From JALHSW01 sp963720675 (GTDB lineage: Bacteria > Actinomycetota > Acidimicrobiia > IMCC26256 > PALSA-555), in contig CAVRGH010000013.1 in the NCBI GenBank assembly GCA_963720675.1, positions 1 to 15,648 on the forward strand: 15,648 bases of DNA, in the 5' to 3' direction. The position numbers and the translations under genes are program-made. A model generated the notes under the pieces. That model worked only from the letters and a program-made list of their open reading frames with translations. It was not told the origin of the DNA and made no database searches. Each line of letters begins with the position of its first letter. Within the stretch, counting starts at the first letter, position 1. Shown here piece after piece: positions 6,177 to 13,849 of this stretch.

Positions 6177-9018
6177 CTAGAACGCGTCGGGGGTCGAGGC
6201 GTCACCGACCGCCACGTCGGGCGCGCCGTCGGTGGGCGCGACGGCGGCAGGCTCCCGGGTGCGTGCGGCCGCGGCCTTCTTGGTGGCGGCCTTGGCCGCC
6301 TTGGCGCGGCTGCTCGTGCCCTTCTTCACGACCCGGGTCGTGGTCTTGGGCGGCGTCTTCGCGGTGGACGACCGCTTCGCCGGGGATTTCTTGGCCGCCT
6401 TCTTCGTCTTCTTGGCGGCCTTCTTCGTCGTCCGCTTCTGGGCAGGCCCTCGGGCCTCACGCTCGCGCAGCAGCTCGACGCCCTGCTCGATGTCGATCGA
6501 CGCCGGGTCGACGCCACGGGGCACCGTCGCGTTGATCGTGCCGTCGGTGACGTAGGGGCCGAACCGGCCGTCGAGCACGCGCACGGGCACACCGGTCTCG
6601 GGGTGCGGTCCGAGCTCACCGATCGGCGCCTTGGTGCGCCCGCCGCGCCGCTTCGGCTGGGCGAAGATCGCCTCGGCCTGCTCCACGGTGACGGTGAAGA
6701 GCTGCGACTCGGTCTCGAGGCTGCGGCTGTCGGTGCCCTTCTTCAGGTACGGCCCGTAGCGGCCGTTCAACGCGGTGATCTCGTTCCCCTCCGGGTCGTT
6801 CCCGACGACACGCGGGAGGGAGAGGATCTGGAGCGCGTCCTCCAGGGTGACGGTCTTCGGGGTCTGGCCCTCCAGGAGCGAGCCGCGCTTGGGCTTCTCC
6901 TTCGACCCCTCCTCCATCTCGCCCAGCTGCACGAACGGACCGAACCGCCCGGTGAGGGCGAGCACCGGCATGCCGGTCTCGGGGTCGTCGCCGAGGATCC
7001 GGGGACCGCCCGAACCCTCCTTGATGAGCTCCTCGGCCTTCTCGATCGTGAGCTCGTCGGGCGGCAGGTCGACCGGGACGGGCGCCTTGTCCTCGCCCCG
7101 GAGCACACTCGCTCCGTTGCTCCAGACGCGCACGATGATCTCGTTGCCCTGCGCGTCGTGGCCGAGGTGCACCTTGTTCACCTCAGCCGGGTCGATCGTC
7201 GCGAGGTGGTCCTCGTTGATCAGCTCGCTGAGGCCGGGCTCGGAGTCACCGAACCAGAACGCGTGCAACCACTTCTCTGCCTCACCCTCGCCGCGCACGA
7301 TCGCGTCGAGCGCCTCCTCCATCGTCGCGGTGAACTCGTAGTCGATCAGTCGCGGGAAGTGGCGCTCGAGGAGCTGGAGCTTCGCGAACGCCGTCCACGA
7401 CGGCACCATCGCGTTGCCCTTCTTCCACACGTAGTCGCGGCGGAGGAGGGTGTCGATGACCGACGCGTACGTGGACGGACGCCCGATCCCGCGCTCTTCC
7501 AGCTCTTTCACCAGGCTCGCCTCGGTGTAGCGGGCCGGCGGCTGGGTGGTGTGCCCCGAAGGCGTGAGCTCACGGCACTCCACCGCGTCACCCTCGGCGA
7601 GCGGCGGGAGGATCGCTTCGCGGTCCTCGAGCTCGGCGTCGGGATCGTCCGCGCCCTCGACGTAGGCGCGCAGGTACCCGGGGAACTCGATCGTGCGTCC
7701 CGTCGCGTTGAAGACGACCACCTCGCCGCTGCTCGCGGTCGCGGTCAGCTTCGCCGTGACCCGACGGACCGCGCGCGTCGGCCATCTGCGAGGCGATGGT
7801 GCGCTTCCAGATCAGCTCGTACAGGCGACGCTCGTCACTCGTGTGCAGCTCGGGCGCGAGCTCGTCGGGCACGCGCATGGCATCGCCCGCCGGACGAATC
7901 GCCTCGTGGGCCTCCTGCGCGTTCTTGACCTTGCCGCGGTACGTGCGCGCCTCGGCGGGGAGGTAGTCGTCGCCGTACAGCGCGCGGATCTGGCTGCGGG
8001 CACCACTCACCGCCTGCGCCGAGAGGTTGGTGCTGTCGGTGCGCATGTAGGTGATGTGACCGTTCTCGTAGAGCTTCTGGGCGATCGACATCGCCCGCGC
8101 CGCGCTGAAGTTCAGCTTGCGTCCGGCTTCCTGCTGGAGCGTCGACGTGGTGAACGGCGCCTTCGGTCGCTCCACCTGGGCCTTCGTCTCCACGGAGTCG
8201 ACCCGGAACGGCACGTCGGTCAGGGCCGCGGCGAGCGCGGCCGCCTCGTCCTCCCCGAGCAGCGCCACGTCGGCCTGGGCCGTGAGGTGGCCCGTCGTGG
8301 CCTCGAAGTCCTTGCCCGTCGCGAGCCGGCGCCCGTCGAGCGACACCATCCCGGCGGAGAAGGTGGACTCCCGGGCGGCAAACGCCCCCTGGAGGTCCCA
8401 GTAGGAGGCCACGCGGAACGCCATGCGCTCGCGCTCCCGTTCGACGACGAGTCGGGCGGCGACGCTCTGGACCCGCCCGGCCGAGCTGGCCCCACCGGCC
8501 CGGCGGCGGGTCACCAGGGACATCTCGTAGCCGAAGAGTCGATCGAGCACCCGGCGGCCCTGGTACGCCTCGACGAGCTTCTGGTCCAGCTCCCGGCCCT
8601 GCTCGAACGCCTCGGCGATGGCCTGCTGGGTGATCTCGTGGAAGACCATCCGCTTCACCGGCACGTCGGCCGGGACCTTCACCACCTGGAGGATGTGCCA
8701 CGAGATCGCCTCGCCCTCGCGGTCCTCGTCGGTCGCGAGATAGAGCTCGCTCGCGTCCTTCATCGCCTCCTTGATGGCCTTGACGTAGTCCTTCTTGTTG
8801 TCGGGGATCACCCACACGGGCTCGAAGTGGTTGGCGACGTCGATGCCCAGCCGGCGAACGGCCTTGTCGGTGATCGACTTCGGGGTCGCCTTCGCGCTGT
8901 TCGGCAGGTCACGGATGTGCCCGTAGCTCGCGATGACCCGAACCTTGTCGCGACCGAGGAAGCCTTCGATGGTCTTCGCCTTCGCGGGCGACTCGACGAT
9001 CACGAGGGGCTTCGGCAC
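6177..9018 (-). CDS. topA: DNA topoisomerase I (type IA), one apparent frameshift
   Basis: Relaxes negative supercoils by a transient 5'-phosphotyrosine break. The GTG at 9018 is chosen because an AAGAGGA ribosome binding site precedes it and the protein then starts VPKPLVIVESPAKAKTIEGFLG, the Toprim start with catalytic Glu9. The Toprim acidic motif DEDREGE lies at 97-103 and the active-site Tyr is in ITYMRTDSTN (about Tyr324). The C-terminal third holds a degenerate and three clear topoisomerase C-terminal repeats (GRFGPFV, GRYGPYL, GRFGPYV) and then about 85 residues rich in Lys and Ala, typical of actinobacterial TopA; no Cys4 zinc finger is seen. The N-terminal part (to about 7775) and C-terminal part lie in different frames, joined at a GCGCGCG run (7771-7777), so one extra or two missing bases there would explain the break. 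Intact length about 946 residues. Likely a sequencing error, since topA is essential in actinobacteria tested. Confidence 0.93.
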
Positions 9019-9026
9019 GGTTCCTC

Positions 9027-9116
9027 TTATCGATGCACGTTGTTGGTGCGGCGCTTGGGGCGCACGTTGCTCACGAGGCGCCAAGTCTTGCCGGTGGGGG
9101 GCCCCGGCACGCGCAT
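9027..9116 (-). CDS. Small basic ORF (29 codons) just upstream of topA
   Basis: ATG at 9116 to TAA at 9029-9027 encodes a 29-residue peptide starting MRVPGPPTGKTWRLVSNVR and ending RPKRRTNNVHR. It has 8 Arg/Lys, no acidic residue and a single Trp. About 26 of 29 third positions are G or C, much higher than the overlapping alternative frame that extends the topA frame upstream, which argues for coding. The stop codon overlaps the topA ribosome binding site and lies 8 nt before the topA start, so it would be co-transcribed and possibly coupled. A GTG eight codons upstream (9140) is an alternative start. No clear ribosome binding site or -10 hexamer precedes it. I do not recognise the family; it could be a small RNA/ribosome-binding protein or a leader peptide, or a chance frame. 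Confidence 0.45.
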   Translation of the reverse strand: MRVPGPPTGKTWRLVSNVRPKRRTNNVHR

Positions 9117-9256
9117 ACGAGGATTCGCACGGTCGCGCACGCCGAGTCAAGCCGGGCGGGACAGAACGAGGCGGTACAACGACTTTCTCGGCGCGGCACG
9201 GCGGCGCGGCGTCACGCAGCGGAAGAATCGGGAGAGCGACGGTCTAAGGTTCGGCC
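9117..9256. promoter_or_regulatory. Divergent intergenic region, with -10-like TAAGGT for dedA at 9245-9250
   Basis: This gap separates the minus-strand small ORF/topA from plus-strand dedA and must hold promoters for both. On the plus strand TAAGGT (9245-9250) is followed by 6 nt and the dedA GTG, a leaderless-type arrangement. On the minus strand I find no good TANNNT element; a TTGACT at 9150-9145 resembles a -35 but has no matching -10 at 16-18 nt. No terminator or repeat is visible. Confidence 0.4.
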
Positions 9257-9958
9257 GTGCTCGCTGCCCACGTTGCCGTCTTCGGCATCGACCCGCAGTC
9301 GTGGCTGAACTCGCTGAGCCCGTACGGCGAGGTGGTGCTCTGGCTGATCATCTTCGCCGAGACGGGACTCCTGCTCGGCTTCTTCCTCCCCGGCGACTCG
9401 CTCCTGTTCACCGCCGGCATCCTGGCCGGTCAAGGGAAGCTCAACGTGTGGATGGTCATCATCGGCTGCTTCATCGCCGCGGTGGCCGGGGACCAGGTCG
9501 GCTACACGATCGGTGAGCGAGCCGGCCCCCGGTTGTTCAGCAAGCCCGACTCGAAGGTCTTCAAGCAGGAGTACATCGACCGGACCCGGGCGTTCTTCGA
9601 GCGCCACGGCCCGAAGACGATCATCATCGCCCGCTTCGTCCCGATCGTCCGCACCTTCGCCCCCACGCTCGCCGGCGTCGGAGAGATGCCCCGCAGGACG
9701 TTCCTCCGCTACAACGTCGTCGGCGCGTTCCTCTGGGCGGTCGGGCTCACGCTGCTCGGCTACGCCCTCGGCGACGTCATCGGCAAGGACATCGACACCT
9801 ACCTCTTGCCGCTCGTCGCCCTCATCATCCTGATCTCCCTGATCCCGCCGTTCCTCGAGTGGCGCAAGGCCCGCAAGCACCCGCACCCCGCGGTGAGCCC
9901 GGCCGAGGCCGAGGCGGAGGCCGAGGAGCTCGAGGAGATCCTCAACCCCGACGACTGA
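9257..9958 (+). CDS. DedA-family (VTT domain) membrane protein
   Basis: DedA proteins are polytopic inner-membrane proteins linked to lipid carrier recycling and envelope homeostasis; the substrate here is unknown. The 233-residue product has several hydrophobic segments and the family signature residues: Glu35 in FAETGLLLGFFLPGDS (with the PGD at 45-47), the GDQVGYTIG segment (about 78-86), and ARFVPIVRTFAPTLAGVG with Arg126, Pro129 and Arg132. The C-terminal tail is acidic and repetitive (AEAEAEAEELEE). The start is a GTG with a likely leaderless promoter. It is the only plus-strand gene and converges with kdpE, leaving 18 bp between the stop codons. Confidence 0.92.
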   Translation: MLAAHVAVFGIDPQSWLNSLSPYGEVVLWLIIFAETGLLLGFFLPGDSLLFTAGILAGQGKLNVWMVIIGCFIAAVAGDQVGYTIGERAGPRLFSKPDSKVFKQEYIDRTRAFFERHGPKTIIIARFVPIVRTFAPTLAGVGEMPRRTFLRYNVVGAFLWAVGLTLLGYALGDVIGKDIDTYLLPLVALIILISLIPPFLEWRKARKHPHPAVSPAEAEAEAEELEEILNPDD

Positions 9959-9976
9959 TCGCTCGGACCAGACGGC

Positions 9977-10672
9977 TCAGGGCGATTCGAAGCGGTAGCC
10001 CATTCCGGGCTCGGTGATGAAGTAGCGGGGCCGGCTCGGCGTGGGCTCCAGTTTCCGCCGGATCTGCGCCAGATAGACACGGAGGTAGTTGGTCTCCTCC
10101 CCGTACTGGGGCCCCCACACCTCCTGGAGCAGGCGGCGCTGGTCGACGAGCTTCCCGCGGTTGGTGACCAGGACCTCGACGATCTGCCATTCGGTCGGGG
10201 TCAGCCGGATCTCCTCCCCGTCGCGGGTGACGCGCTTCGCCGCGAGATCGATCACGAAGTCGGGGGTCTCCAACCGCGCGACGTCGTCCGCGGCCACGCC
10301 GGTCCGCCGGAGCGCGGCGCGGAGGCGGGCCAGCAGCTCGTCCATCCCGAACGGCTTCGTGACGTAGTCGTCGGCTCCAGCGTCGAGAGCCGCGACCTTG
10401 TCAGCCTCTGCATCGCGCACCGAGAGCACCACGATCGGGACGCGCGACCATCCGCGTAGTCCTCGGATCACCTCGACCCCGTCGATGCCAGGCAGGCCGA
10501 GGTCGAGCACGACGACGTCGGGCGGATGACTCGCCGCGAGCTCGAGCGCCTGCTCACCATCCTCGGCGAGATCGACCTGGTAGCCGCGAGCGCGCAGGTT
10601 GATCCCGAGTGCGCGCCGGATCTGCGGCTCGTCGTCGACCACGAGCACACGAGCGTCGCTCTGCTCCGTCAC
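9977..10672 (-). CDS. kdpE: KdpE response regulator (OmpR family)
   Basis: Transcription factor that, when phosphorylated by KdpD, activates the kdp potassium-pump operon. The 231-residue protein has a receiver domain (1-120) with Asp13/Asp14, the phospho-acceptor Asp57 in VVVLDLGLPG, Ser84 and Lys106 (YVTKPF), and a winged-helix DNA-binding domain (about 130-228) with TPTEWQIVEVL and the end motif YFITEPGMGYRFE. The start GTG at 10672 lies 8 nt after a strong GGAGGA site. It follows kdpD by 22 bp and is the last gene of the kdp cluster. Closest to KdpE among OmpR regulators by sequence feel and by its position. Confidence 0.95.
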   Translation of the reverse strand: MTEQSDARVLVVDDEPQIRRALGINLRARGYQVDLAEDGEQALELAASHPPDVVVLDLGLPGIDGVEVIRGLRGWSRVPIVVLSVRDAEADKVAALDAGADDYVTKPFGMDELLARLRAALRRTGVAADDVARLETPDFVIDLAAKRVTRDGEEIRLTPTEWQIVEVLVTNRGKLVDQRRLLQEVWGPQYGEETNYLRVYLAQIRRKLEPTPSRPRYFITEPGMGYRFESP

Positions 10673-10680
10673 CCTCTGGG

Positions 10681-10686
10681 TCCTCC
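10681..10686 (-). promoter_or_regulatory. Ribosome binding site GGAGGA of kdpE
   Basis: GGAGGA stands 8 nt before the GTG at 10672, between the kdpD stop and kdpE. It is the strongest Shine-Dalgarno sequence in the window and fixes the start of kdpE, in contrast to the leaderless-type starts elsewhere. Confidence 0.7.
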
Positions 10687-10694
10687 GGAACGAG

Positions 10695-13200
10695 TCATGG
10701 CGCCGCCGGGAGCGTCATGACCATCGTCGTCCCGCCACCGGGAGTGTCCTCGATCGTGAGCTCACCGTGCATCGCCTCGACGAAGCCCCGGGCGACTGCG
10801 AGGCCGAGGCCGACCCCGTTACCGTTCGGGTTGTCGCCGAGCCTCTGGAACGGACGGAAGACTTCCTCGCGCTGATCGGTGGGGATGCCTGGTCCCTCGT
10901 CGGCGACGCGGAGGTCGACCCGCCCGCCGCCGACACCGGCGAACACGCGAACCGGACGATCAGGGGGCGATGCGTGCAGGGCATTCGCGATGACGTTCGC
11001 GACCTGCGCGCTCGAGCAGCGCGGCGTCGGCCTCGACGCGCGGCAGCGTCTCGGGCACGTCGACCACGACCCGCTCCCCGAGGTCACCGAGGCTCCAGAG
11101 CGCCCGCGGCACCACCTCGTCGAGGCCCACCTCACGCTGGACGAGCTGCAACGCACCCGTCTGGAGCCGGCTCATGTCGAGCAGGTTGCCGACCAGCGAG
11201 TTGAGGCGGTCGGTCTCCTCATCGATGGTCGAGAGCAGCTCATGACTCGCGTCCGGCGTGAACGCGACGTCGTCCTGCAACATGCTCGTCACGGACGCCT
11301 TGATCGAGGCCAGCGGAGTCCGGAGGTCGTGCGAGACCGCGGCCAACAGTGCGGTGCGCAGCTCGTTCGCCTCGACGAGACCCTCCGCGGCTGCGGCCTC
11401 GGCGCGCAGCCGACGGCGCTCGACGGCCAGGGCGAGCTGCCCGGCGAACGCCTGCAGGATCGCGAGCTCCTCGTTCCCGAGGTCGGGCCCGGCGACCGCG
11501 AGCTGTGTGTCGCGATCGAGCGGGATGCTCACCTGGGCATCCTCGGGCGTCGCCGGCACGGGCTCGCCGGCGCTGCTCTCGACCCGCCAGGTCGAGCCTT
11601 CCCGGCGGAGCACCGAGACCGAGACGCAACCGAACGCGGAGCGCAGCCCCTCCATCAGAGCCGGGATCGGATCGTGCTCGCTCAGGAGCGTGCCGCTGAG
11701 TCGGGCGAGAGTCTCCGCCTCCGCCTGCGCCTGGGCGACCTGCTTGCGCCGGCGCGCGATCCGACTCACGAGATCGCCGACGACCACACCGACGATCACA
11801 AAGACGATCAGTGCGATGAGATTGTCATCGGCGGCGATCGTGAACGTGTGCCGCGGATGGGTGAAGAACCAGTTCGCGAGCAGGAAGGCGGCGACCGCGG
11901 TGACCAGTGCCGGTACGAAGCCTCCGACCGCAGCGGCCGCGACGACGACGAGGAGGTAGATCAGCAGCACGCTCGGAAGGCTGAGCCGGTCGTCGAGGAG
12001 ATCGAGCGCCACGGTGACGAGCGGCAGCGTGACCGCCGCGAGGAGGAGCGCGAGGCCTTGGCGGCGCCGGGAGATCGCGGGACCGCGGCGGCGCGCCAAC
12101 GGGGCCGCCCCGGTCGAAGCGGGCGCGCCGGTCGCGATGACGTGGACGTCGAACTCGCTGCGGGCGCGCAGCACCTTCGAGATGATCGAGCCGCGGAGGA
12201 GCTCGGACCATCGCGAACGATTGCTCGCCCCGAGGATCAGCTGGGTGGCCCGTTCGGCCCTCGCGAACTGCACGAGGCCATCGCCGGCATCGCTGGCCGC
12301 GATCTCGTGGTACGAGCCACCCAGGTCGTCCAGCAGCTGGCGGTGATGCGCGAGCAGCTCGTTCGAAGTGGTCGCCAGGCCGTCGACGGGTCGCACGTGC
12401 ACGCCGAGGAGATCACCCTGGTGTCGGCGCGCCATGCGTGCGGCGCGCCGGATCAGCAGGTCGCCGCCGGGTGCGCCGGTGAGCGCCACGACGACCCGCT
12501 CGCGCGTCTCCCATGCGCCCTCGATGCCGTGGTCCTCGAGGTACTGCTGCAGGTTCTCCTCGACCTTGTCGGCGACCCAGAGGAGCGCGATCTCCCGGAG
12601 CGCAGCGAGGTTGCCCAGGCGGAAGTAGTTCGCGAGCGAGGCGTCGACCCGCTCGGGTGGGTAGACGTTCCCGTGGGCAAGGCGACGGCGGAGCGCCTCG
12701 GGCGTCATGTCGACGAGCTCGACCTGCTCGGCCTGGCGCACGATGTCGTCCGGGATCGTCTCCTGCTGCTTCACGCCGGTGATCTGCTCGACGACGTCGT
12801 TGACCGACTCGAGGTGCTGGATGTTGAGCGTCGAGATCACGTCGATGCCCGCGTCGAGCAGCTCCTCGACGTCCTGCCAACGCTTGGCGTTGCGCGATCC
12901 GGGCACGTTGGTGTGGGCGAGCTCGTCGACGAGCGCGACGTCGGGCTCGCGCGCGAGGAGCGCATCGATGTCCAGCTCCTCGAGCGTCGTCCCGCGGTAC
13001 TCGATGGCCCTTCGAGGCACCACCTCGAGGCCGCGCAGCTGGGCGGCGGTGTTGGCGCGGCCGTGGGTCTCGAAGATCCCGACCACGACATCGGCCGAGC
13101 CGCGCTCGTGTCGGCGCCAGCCCTCGTTGAGCATGGCGTAGGTCTTGCCGACGCCAGGGGCAGCACCGAGGTAGATCCGCAGCTTCCCGCGGGTGGCCAT
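10695..13200 (-). CDS. kdpD: KdpD sensor histidine kinase, one apparent frameshift
   Basis: Membrane sensor that responds to potassium limitation and turgor and phosphorylates KdpE. From the ATG at 13200: KdpD domain with Walker A GAAPGVGKT (12-20) and DELAHTNVPGSRN; universal-stress-protein-like domain (about 240-360; LILGASNRSRWSELLRGSI); four hydrophobic segments (DUF4118, about 385-490); GAF-like region (about 500-600); HisKA domain with phospho-acceptor His624 in VSHDLRTPLASIK; then ATPase domain with N box (QVANVIANALHASP), G1 (VADEGPGIP) and G2 (GNGVGLGLAVARG). The ATPase part is in another frame; the join is at a GCGCGC run (about 11005-11016), needing one base less or two more. Intact length about 834 residues. 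It follows kdpC by 34 bp and has its own possible -10 element. Confidence 0.94.
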
Positions 13201-13207
13201 CGCGATC

Positions 13208-13213
13208 AGCCTA
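13208..13213 (-). promoter_or_regulatory. -10-like hexamer TAGGCT, possible internal promoter of kdpDE
   Basis: TAGGCT fits TANNNT and is followed by exactly 7 nt and the kdpD ATG at 13200, the geometry of a leaderless promoter. It lies in the 34-bp gap after kdpC. Such a promoter would give basal sensor and regulator expression independent of the inducible pump operon. There is no clear Shine-Dalgarno sequence for kdpD. Confidence 0.42.
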
Positions 13214-13234
13214 CGAGGACGGACCCGGCACGGA

Positions 13235-13849
13235 TCAGGACTTCAGCCGGTCGAGCGCGAGGTTGAGCTCGAGCACGTTGACCGTCTTCTCGCCCAAGAT
13301 CCCGAGCGTCCGGTCGGAGGTGTGCTCGTCGATCTGGGCCAGCACCTGCTGCTCGGACAGCCCTCGCTCGTCTGCGACCCGCTTCGCCTGGAGCCGCGCG
13401 TTGGCGACGGAGATGTCGGAGTCGAGCCCGGACCCGGAAGCAGTGACCGCGTCGACCGGGACCTCGGCGCCCGCCGCGAGGCCGTTGAGCTCGCGGTAGT
13501 CCTTCGCACGCTGCGCGACGGCTGCGAGCAGGTCGGGATTCGTCGGACCGAGGTTGGAACCGGAGCTCAGGGTCGGGTCGTACCCCGCCTCGGTCGTACC
13601 GTCGGCGCCGGCCGCGGAGGACGGCCGGGACTGGAAGTACCGCGGGATCGGGTCGCCCTGCTTGTCGGTGAAGGACTGACCCACCAGGGACGAGCCGACG
13701 TCCTTGCCGTCGACCTGGACGAGCGAGCCGTTGGCCTTGTCCTTGAACACGACCTGCCCGATGCCCGTGACGAGCAGGGGGAAGCCGACGCCGAGGAGCA
13801 GCGTGAAGAAGATCATCGAGATGATCGCGGGAAGCAGTTGGCGTCGCAT
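13235..13849 (-). CDS. kdpC: KdpC subunit of the potassium-transporting ATPase
   Basis: Small membrane-anchored subunit that stabilises KdpFABC and raises nucleotide affinity. 204 residues: one N-terminal membrane segment (LLPAIISMIFFTLLLGVGFP, about 5-24), then a soluble domain with the family features DPIPRYFQSRPSSAA, SSGSNLGPTNPDL, PVDAVTASGSGLDSDIS and the closing LNLALDRL. The ATG at 13849 shares its A with the kdpB stop (TGATG), so translation is coupled; a GTG one codon earlier is less likely. No frameshift is seen, in contrast to kdpB next to it. The usual GLDPHIS-type motif reads GLDSDIS, a small deviation. Confidence 0.95.
   Translation of the reverse strand: MRRQLLPAIISMIFFTLLLGVGFPLLVTGIGQVVFKDKANGSLVQVDGKDVGSSLVGQSFTDKQGDPIPRYFQSRPSSAAGADGTTEAGYDPTLSSGSNLGPTNPDLLAAVAQRAKDYRELNGLAAGAEVPVDAVTASGSGLDSDISVANARLQAKRVADERGLSEQQVLAQIDEHTSDRTLGILGEKTVNVLELNLALDRLKS

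Noticed and set aside
4982..6535. 517-codon plus-strand open frame opposite the MFS gene
   Set aside because: Its translation is almost entirely Arg, Asp and Glu, the typical shadow of hydrophobic codons on the other strand.
9019..9150. N-terminal extension of TopA by 44 residues
   Set aside because: The extension has poor third-position G/C bias, no conserved sequence, and would bypass the good ribosome binding site and the Toprim-proximal GTG; the overlapping small ORF frame has better coding character.
9122..9150. Minus-strand TTGACT as a -35 element for topA
   Set aside because: No hexamer resembling a -10 element is found 16-18 nt downstream.
7693..9516. 607-codon plus-strand open frame opposite topA and into dedA
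   Set aside because: It is a shadow of topA and overlaps dedA in another frame; protein composition is not natural.
7765..11016. Programmed ribosomal frameshifting in topA and kdpD
   Set aside because: The break sites are GC repeats rather than slippery heptamers followed by a clear structure, and frameshifting is not known as a normal feature of either gene; error is simpler.
10879..13266. 795-codon plus-strand open frame opposite kdpD
   Set aside because: It is antisense to a well-conserved kdpD, has Asp/Arg/Glu/His-rich low-complexity translation and no domain; long antisense frames are expected at this GC content.
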